From contig JAITDV010000117.1 in NCBI GenBank assembly GCA_031282385.1, positions 1-17,549 of the forward strand: a stretch of 17,549 nt of DNA, written 5' to 3'. A program made the translations under genes and the position numbers. Within the stretch, counting starts at the first letter, position 1. Each line of letters opens with the position of its first letter. The stretch comes from Planctomycetaceae bacterium (GTDB lineage Bacteria > Planctomycetota > Planctomycetia > Pirellulales > Thermoguttaceae). Under the pieces are notes generated by a model that was not told the origin of the DNA, made no database searches, and saw only the letters and a program-made list of their open reading frames with translations. Below, piece after piece: positions 12,775-17,549 of this stretch.

Positions 12775-15579
12775 TTATCTTGTTGGTGTTTTTTTGTTAC
12801 GAACTTCTTCAAAAGTTAAAATTGGTCTGTAGTCGGGGTCGTTTTTGTATTGAGCATTCTTTTTGCCCCAGTATGACGGATGGTATTGACAATTAACATC
12901 AAGCCAGTTCGTAATCAATAACTTCTCCGCATCCGAAAGACGCAAATTATCATGAACTGCCAACAACTTATCTACATACGAATTTACTGCCGGATTCTCC
13001 CATGTTGTCCGTCCCCAACCGTAAATCATTGCAGCCAGCGGGCTTGACAATGCGCCGGTTTTATACGGCGCAATATATTCAATCCTATTCGAAGCCGCAT
13101 CTTCATTGAGTTCATGGCGGTTACCGAGTAATTGTTTTGAATGACCTAATTTGATCAAGTTGTTGTAAGAAACACAGAACGTTCCTTGATGCGTTCCGCG
13201 AAGATCAAGCGAAGATGCTTTGAGTTTAATTTGTGAGCTATTGTCGTTTTTTTGTTGTGTTTTATCTGTTGTGCCTTGATGACAACTTACACAATGTTTG
13301 TCCAAAATCGGTTGAATTTGTCTATCGAAATCGAACATTACTTTTGCATTGTTTTGGGTTGGTTGCGGAGCTGGAATTGAAGCAGACCGCAACATACTTT
13401 TGGGCGTACCCATACTTTTCGGCGGCGTCATGTCCGGCGTTTCATGACAACCAACACAACTGCGAGTTTCGCCAGCAGTGTAATTGACATAAGTCCGTTC
13501 TGTTTGAATTGAACAGAAATTTTTATCAAGTGCTTGAAAATAAATTGCCCGACCTGCCGGAACCAGGAATTGAGCGCTGCCGTCGTCTTCAACCGGAACA
13601 ATTCCATGTTGAATTTTCGCACTCAATAAACCGTTTCCAATTGCACTATGCGACATTCCATGATGATCGCCGCGATATTTTTTTCTCGCTTCCCAATGTC
13701 TAGGCAATTGTTCAAGAATACGAATATATTTCACCTCGCCTCGTTTAACATTGTCCATCCCGACATAAATATCCGTAACTATGCACTTCGCTAACCCTTT
13801 TTTAGCCAATTCCGCATCAACCGATAATCCCGTCGGAATCGGCGGCACAACACGCGGAACAAGCGGATAAGCATGCCAAAGCGAAATCGATGGATCATAC
13901 AACAAACTCATATCACGCCCCAACTCGTCAAGTAACACAAGATAATATCCACGCGGTTCAGACCAAACCTTGCCGGCAGGTTTCATTGACGCAATAAAAA
14001 GATTCACCGAAATCGGATACGGCTCGCGAAAAATACGCCCTGACTTGCCGCTGCCGTCATGAAACCATTGCCCGTTTTTATCCTTAAAATGAAAACCGCT
14101 ATGCGAAAACGCTGCAACATCGTTGGTAATATATGTCATTGCCTCCGTACTCCGAATATTTTTCGTCGTATCAACTAAAACAATTGTCCCAAGCGCATTA
14201 TTTACCCAATGCGACGAACCAAGCATGACAATTTTGTTTGGTTCTCCTGGTATGGCGCGGGCTTGGATTTTGGTTTCGGGAAAGGTGATTGTGTTGCCGT
14301 AAACTTCTGCGGTGCCGGAGCCGTCAGGATTCATACTCCAAATAGATTTGCAATTTCCCGCCGCCTTATCAACATACTCCCACCGATGATAAAGAATCCG
14401 TCCGTCGTGATGAATTGTCGGAGTTGCCTCGCTCAACGGACTATAAGTCAACTGCTTTATATCAGTTCCGTCAGCATTCATGCGAAAAATATTTTTAACC
14501 GTTAAAGCATCACCGCTATCACAAAGTACACCGAATTGACATCGGGTTGAAGCAAATACAATTCCGCCGTCAGGTAAATAACACGGGTCAACATCATCCG
14601 TTCCATGATGATAACCGTTGCGAAATTTCTTAATCAATTCAGCTTCATTGGGCAACGGAAAAGTTAGTTGCCTTAAACCTGTTCCGTCAACATTGACTTC
14701 ATAAATCCGATAACCTTCGTCGTTGCTCTTTTTCAAATCGAACACGATTTTTTTTGCGTCAAAAGATAAATCAAACCACCCAACAACAGCATTGTGTGTA
14801 AGTTCAGGAACAATATCGCGAGCTTTACCTGTTTTCAAATTGATTGCACAAATTCCGCCGCCAGGAGTCCATCTGCTGTTTACGTGATCCGTGTAAACGT
14901 GATTAGAAGTGTAAGTAAAACGGCGAATAAACAACAACTCATCAATTCCATGATCAATAAGTTTTTTTGCGGCTTCAGGATTGAGTTGAAATTCAGTTTT
15001 GTCGGCAGGCGGAACAATCAGAGGTTGGGGTTGAATTGATTTGGGATAATTTTTTTGGTATTCTTCGGCAGGTGGAAAACTTGCGGGCGAGTTGCGAATT
15101 TGGAATACAACCGAACCGCGAGTTGAACCGCTGTCTAAACCAACTTTAGTCTCAAAACGTTTATATTTGCCGTCAAGTTTGAAATGGATTATTGACGGCG
15201 CGTGCGCCCAAAATCCGAATTTGAACGATTCGTTTGCAATTGACAAAATCGCGTTTTGGTGATTTTTATCAATCAATAAATTGCCCCAACCGACTTTAAT
15301 CGATGTAGGTTTCAAAGTTGTCAACCGAACAATTTTATCTTCCGCATCGTACAATACCGGTTCCGCCCAGACAGCTTGATCACTATCATAAGAATCGTTA
15401 CCGTATTCCGCAACAAGATAAATATCTTCTGCCCCATTCAGGTCAACTTTAAGCGTTTGAGCTTTTGTTGCAGGGACAATTACTTTAGTAACAACCGGTT
15501 CAAATGCCGGTTTATGTTCTGCGGCTGCTTGACTACAACAAAAGCAAAAAACCGCCAATATAGTCAAAAATTTTTGCAT
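12775..15579 (-). CDS. Secreted HzsA-like protein: NPCBM domain, beta-propeller and di-haem cytochrome c region
   Basis: The 934-residue protein starts with a signal peptide (about 1-20, ending AAA). Residues 40-165 match an NPCBM-type carbohydrate-binding-like domain (GFWAHAPSIIHFKLDGKYKRF, VGLDSGS). The middle (about 215-560) carries TolB/PD40-like propeller blades such as NVDGTGLRQLTF and NADGTDIKQLTY. It also has HHGTDDVDPCYLPDGGIVFAS, typical of proteins annotated as hydrazine synthase alpha-like in non-anammox planctomycetes. Two c-type haem motifs follow: CVGCH (708-712) and CVSCH (763-767), the second inside the common planctomycete stretch FDRQIQPILDKHCVSCH. The protein is probably exported and binds two haems; its substrate is unknown, and hydrazine synthesis should not be assumed because no HzsB or HzsC partner is present. 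GGAG lies nine bases upstream of the ATG. Confidence 0.9.
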   Translation of the reverse strand: MQKFLTILAVFCFCCSQAAAEHKPAFEPVVTKVIVPATKAQTLKVDLNGAEDIYLVAEYGNDSYDSDQAVWAEPVLYDAEDKIVRLTTLKPTSIKVGWGNLLIDKNHQNAILSIANESFKFGFWAHAPSIIHFKLDGKYKRFETKVGLDSGSTRGSVVFQIRNSPASFPPAEEYQKNYPKSIQPQPLIVPPADKTEFQLNPEAAKKLIDHGIDELLFIRRFTYTSNHVYTDHVNSRWTPGGGICAINLKTGKARDIVPELTHNAVVGWFDLSFDAKKIVFDLKKSNDEGYRIYEVNVDGTGLRQLTFPLPNEAELIKKFRNGYHHGTDDVDPCYLPDGGIVFASTRCQFGVLCDSGDALTVKNIFRMNADGTDIKQLTYSPLSEATPTIHHDGRILYHRWEYVDKAAGNCKSIWSMNPDGSGTAEVYGNTITFPETKIQARAIPGEPNKIVMLGSSHWVNNALGTIVLVDTTKNIRSTEAMTYITNDVAAFSHSGFHFKDKNGQWFHDGSGKSGRIFREPYPISVNLFIASMKPAGKVWSEPRGYYLVLLDELGRDMSLLYDPSISLWHAYPLVPRVVPPIPTGLSVDAELAKKGLAKCIVTDIYVGMDNVKRGEVKYIRILEQLPRHWEARKKYRGDHHGMSHSAIGNGLLSAKIQHGIVPVEDDGSAQFLVPAGRAIYFQALDKNFCSIQTERTYVNYTAGETRSCVGCHETPDMTPPKSMGTPKSMLRSASIPAPQPTQNNAKVMFDFDRQIQPILDKHCVSCHQGTTDKTQQKNDNSSQIKLKASSLDLRGTHQGTFCVSYNNLIKLGHSKQLLGNRHELNEDAASNRIEYIAPYKTGALSSPLAAMIYGWGRTTWENPAVNSYVDKLLAVHDNLRLSDAEKLLITNWLDVNCQYHPSYWGKKNAQYKNDPDYRPILTFEEVRNKKTPTR

Positions 15580-15631
15580 AACTTAAATCTCCAATTTGTT
15601 GCGGAACGTTGCAGAGTCGCAACCGCTCCTA

Positions 15632-15675
15632 ATTTACACCAAACGCAATTTAGAAACTGTTCACACCTTAAAATT
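15632..15675 (+). repeat. Family B remnant, copy B8
   Basis: TTTACACCAAACGCAATTTAG matches the left end of B7 and is joined directly to AACTGTTCACACCTTAAAAT, which is the other end in reverse complement. It looks like a repeat that lost its whole centre, leaving the two ends joined. It lies 53 bases upstream of the HzsA-like gene. The rest of 15676-15836 shows nothing I can name. Confidence 0.5.
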
Positions 15676-15836
15676 ATTTTGTAACAATCAAGAGTTGAAT
15701 TACTTCAATTGCAAATCAGCCCCGACATTATAACCAATCAACACAAACACGTAAAGCCCACTATCGACAAAAAACAGCGTTCTGCCAATATGCCGTCCAT
15801 AACGCGACAAGAAAATTCAATAGCACAAAATAATGA

Positions 15837-15853
15837 CGAGACTGAATAGTTAC
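15837..15853 (-). repeat. Isolated family C end after the lipoprotein gene
   Basis: On the minus strand GTAACTATTCAGTCTCG begins five bases beyond the TAA of the lipoprotein gene. A clear partner end is not visible in the 260 bases before the next gene. Confidence 0.6.
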
Positions 15854-15858
15854 ATTTT

Positions 15859-16266
15859 TTATTCAATTGTTTTTTGTTCTTTTTGGGTTGGTTTTTCTAC
15901 GATAATTTCAAACTGGTTTTTTTTGCCGCGTTCAACTTCGATAACAATTCCTGACGTTTCTGGATTGTAATATTTCGCGTCAAATAGCGGAATTTCTTCT
16001 GTTCCTTCGGTTATTTGCGAACCGATCAAGTGAACATTGTATGTACCGTGCGGCAAACCGTCTCCTTGTTTCAAACCGCCAAGTTCAAAAACACCGTTGG
16101 TAATATTACCTGTGTAATTGAATTGTGGTGTTGAGAAGAAAATGGTACCGTTGGGAACGGGTTCGCCGGTTGAATACTTTACCGTACCCGATCCCGAAAC
16201 ATGACCATTGCCGCAACCGGCAACTGCCGCCAAAACAAACAATAAAAGTAAAAAAAGTTTTTTCAT
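15859..16266 (-). CDS. Small lipoprotein with transthyretin/carboxypeptidase-regulatory-like fold
   Basis: The 135-residue product has a lipoprotein signal: MKKLFLLLLFVLAAVAGC with lipobox VAGC and acylated Cys18. The mature part follows the pattern of small planctomycete transthyretin-like proteins: GSGTVKYSTGEPVPNGTIFFS, then a short strand-rich stretch containing HGTYNVHL. The gene lies 77 bases downstream of a DUF1559 gene on the same strand, an arrangement common in planctomycetes, so the two are probably co-transcribed and act together at the cell surface. The role is unknown. The ATG at 16266 has no clear Shine-Dalgarno sequence. The C-terminus is rich in Lys, Glu and Gln. Confidence 0.88.
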   Translation of the reverse strand: MKKLFLLLLFVLAAVAGCGNGHVSGSGTVKYSTGEPVPNGTIFFSTPQFNYTGNITNGVFELGGLKQGDGLPHGTYNVHLIGSQITEGTEEIPLFDAKYYNPETSGIVIEVERGKKNQFEIIVEKPTQKEQKTIE

Positions 16267-16343
16267 AATTTATATTTTTTTGAATTAAAGTTTTGACAAG
16301 TTCTTACAAATTTTTACAAATTTTTCAAAAATCACATTAATTG

Positions 16344-17549
16344 TTACGGTAATTGTTCAGGTGTACCGTCGTTTACAATAGTCATTCTTGATAATAAGTT
16401 TACATTGACATTTTTAGCTGCGCTGCGGACAGAACCATCACCAAGCAATATATTGAACGATGAAGGATGCGCACTGCCAATAGCCGGAACTTCAAGGTCT
16501 AGTCCGCCAAATCTTTTTCCGGCAGGCAAGGGTTCTGAATCGTTTCGGGCAATTGGTATTCCGGTGTATGAATTTGTTGTTGGGTTATTTGTTGCCATGA
16601 GTGAATTAGCCCAAGCATGAGCGGCAATATCACCGCGTCCAACTCCGCCATCACCTCCAAATGCCGAAAGATACGAACAATCCAAATGCCATTTTTGTTG
16701 TTGCGTTCCTGCTGTATAGCTATTTGTATAACATTTGCCGAGCATGAAATTTGGAATGTGTTTTTCACACACAATTACTTGATTGGAAGTGCCGTCTTGC
16801 CACCAGTTAAATGTGTCAACAGGCGTATAAGAAAGTATTTGAAACGAAAGTGGAGTTGGATTAATTGTAACCATCGCAGTACGGAATGATCCATTATGGT
16901 ACTGGTTGATCCATCTACTCAACCAATCATCAAGTAATCTCGGATCCGTTCCGACGCCTAATAGGACTTCATTAATATTATGTCTGTTGTAACATGCAAC
17001 TGTGATCAAATAATCTGTTTGAGGACCTGGATGTGAATTTGTTGTTTCTTTTGAGTAACGTGAACCTCCGCCGCGTCGAGACGGACAACAGTAAGACGCA
17101 ACAGAACCAAATGCTTTTCGATCACTATCATTGAGAACATTGCGCCACCAAGTTTGACCTGGAACGCGATCTATTCCTGCTTTTGCACCTGAGCCTTCCA
17201 ACACTTTATCGTACAAAGCTTGTTGTTCAATATACGGATAAATTAATCCCCAAAACGAAATTCGCCCATAACGCGGATTATCGTGTGCAGCGTCTGGAGA
17301 ATGAACTCCGCTGGATGCTTCATAGTAAACGATTGTTGGCGGCAATGCGTCGTTTGTTCCGTGAAAGTTGTGGACGGCGAGACCGATTTGTTTCATGTTA
17401 TTGGTACACTGAGTTTTGCGGGCGGCTTCGCGTGCAGCTTGAACTGCGGGCAAAAGAATTGCAATCAAAACGCCAATAATTGCAATTACCACCAAAAGCT
17501 CAACCAAAGTAAAACCAAAAAAAGCCAGAGCAGGCTTGGGAGAAATCCC
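16344..17549 (-). CDS. DUF1559 family protein with prepilin-type signal, 5' end outside window
   Basis: The frame is open to the window end, so the true start lies beyond 17549; 401 residues are visible. A type IV pilin-like signal, FFGFTLVELLVVIAIIG with Gly at -1 and Glu at +5, is followed by LIAILLPAVQAAREAARKTQ and CTNNMKQIGLAVHNFHGTND, the classic DUF1559 start. Later stretches WWRNVLNDSDRKAFGSV, NWWQDGTSNQVIVCEKHIP and LLGDGSVRSAAKNV have counterparts in the DUF1559 protein at 2414-3715, so the two are paralogues. A TTG at 17507 within the signal (the Leu of FTLVE) is not a credible start. It precedes the lipoprotein gene by 77 bases, and the pair is a likely operon. The visible residues before the signal (SPKPALAFFG) suggest the start is only a few codons outside. 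Confidence 0.93.
   Translation of the reverse strand, partial: GISPKPALAFFGFTLVELLVVIAIIGVLIAILLPAVQAAREAARKTQCTNNMKQIGLAVHNFHGTNDALPPTIVYYEASSGVHSPDAAHDNPRYGRISFWGLIYPYIEQQALYDKVLEGSGAKAGIDRVPGQTWWRNVLNDSDRKAFGSVASYCCPSRRGGGSRYSKETTNSHPGPQTDYLITVACYNRHNINEVLLGVGTDPRLLDDWLSRWINQYHNGSFRTAMVTINPTPLSFQILSYTPVDTFNWWQDGTSNQVIVCEKHIPNFMLGKCYTNSYTAGTQQQKWHLDCSYLSAFGGDGGVGRGDIAAHAWANSLMATNNPTTNSYTGIPIARNDSEPLPAGKRFGGLDLEVPAIGSAHPSSFNILLGDGSVRSAAKNVNVNLLSRMTIVNDGTPEQLP

Noticed and set aside
14209..14505. Plus-strand 98-residue open frame opposite the HzsA-like gene
   Set aside because: Antisense of a clearly coding region with recognisable domains; no ribosome binding site.
12775..15579. Genuine hydrazine synthase alpha subunit
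   Set aside because: No HzsB or HzsC partner, no other anammox genes, and an extra NPCBM domain; only family-level similarity is supported.

Overview
The window looks like the chromosome of an AT-rich member of the Planctomycetota, most likely Pirellulales-like. The pointers are two DUF1559 proteins with prepilin-type N-termini, a DUF1559/small-lipoprotein pair, a hydrazine-synthase-alpha-like (HzsA-like) NPCBM/beta-propeller/di-haem secreted protein, and a thioredoxin with YHS-like tails. The phylum call rests on gene families; the order is inference. The standard genetic code fits every gene. I see no rRNA, tRNA, CRISPR array or complete transposase gene.

Layout. 1-84 is a possible 3' end of an unidentified gene. 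602-2065 (+) is an alpha-D-phosphohexomutase homologue that has lost its catalytic residues. It converges on a DUF1559 gene (2414-3715, -). Then come a COG0731-type radical SAM protein (4184-5050, -), triosephosphate isomerase (5348-6103, -) and, divergently, tRNA pseudouridine synthase TruA (6723-7475, +). A 72-residue protein (8052-8270, -) stands alone in repeat-rich DNA. A membrane-anchored thioredoxin follows (9729-11243, -), then a broken DUF1016/YhcG-type gene (11923-12583, -), the HzsA-like protein (12775-15579, -), a small lipoprotein (15859-16266, -) and a second DUF1559 gene (16344 to window end, -, 5' end outside the window). The last two probably form one operon. The remaining genes are mostly separate units spaced by 130 to 1450 bases.

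The most distinctive content lies between the genes, where three families of short repeats with inverted ends occupy much of the intergenic DNA. Family A (2271-2412, 9374-9499, 11727-11922) is MITE-like, with 18-bp inverted ends, an internal GC-rich hairpin and 3-bp target duplications at two of three copies. One copy sits inside a family B repeat and one ends the DUF1016 pseudogene. Family B (about 110 bp; five to six good copies plus degraded relatives and fragments) has inverted ends of the type TTTAWACTGTTC and, in the best copies, an internal hairpin; most copies lie within about 50-220 bases of a start codon. Family C ends in GTAACTATTCAG / CTGAATAGTTAC and lies 0-8 bases beyond the stop codon of five genes. 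No mobilising enzyme is visible here, so these families probably depend on functions encoded elsewhere.

Functionally the genes are a mix of housekeeping (TpiA, TruA) and envelope or secreted planctomycete proteins (DUF1559, lipoprotein, HzsA-like, thioredoxin). There is no single pathway cluster.
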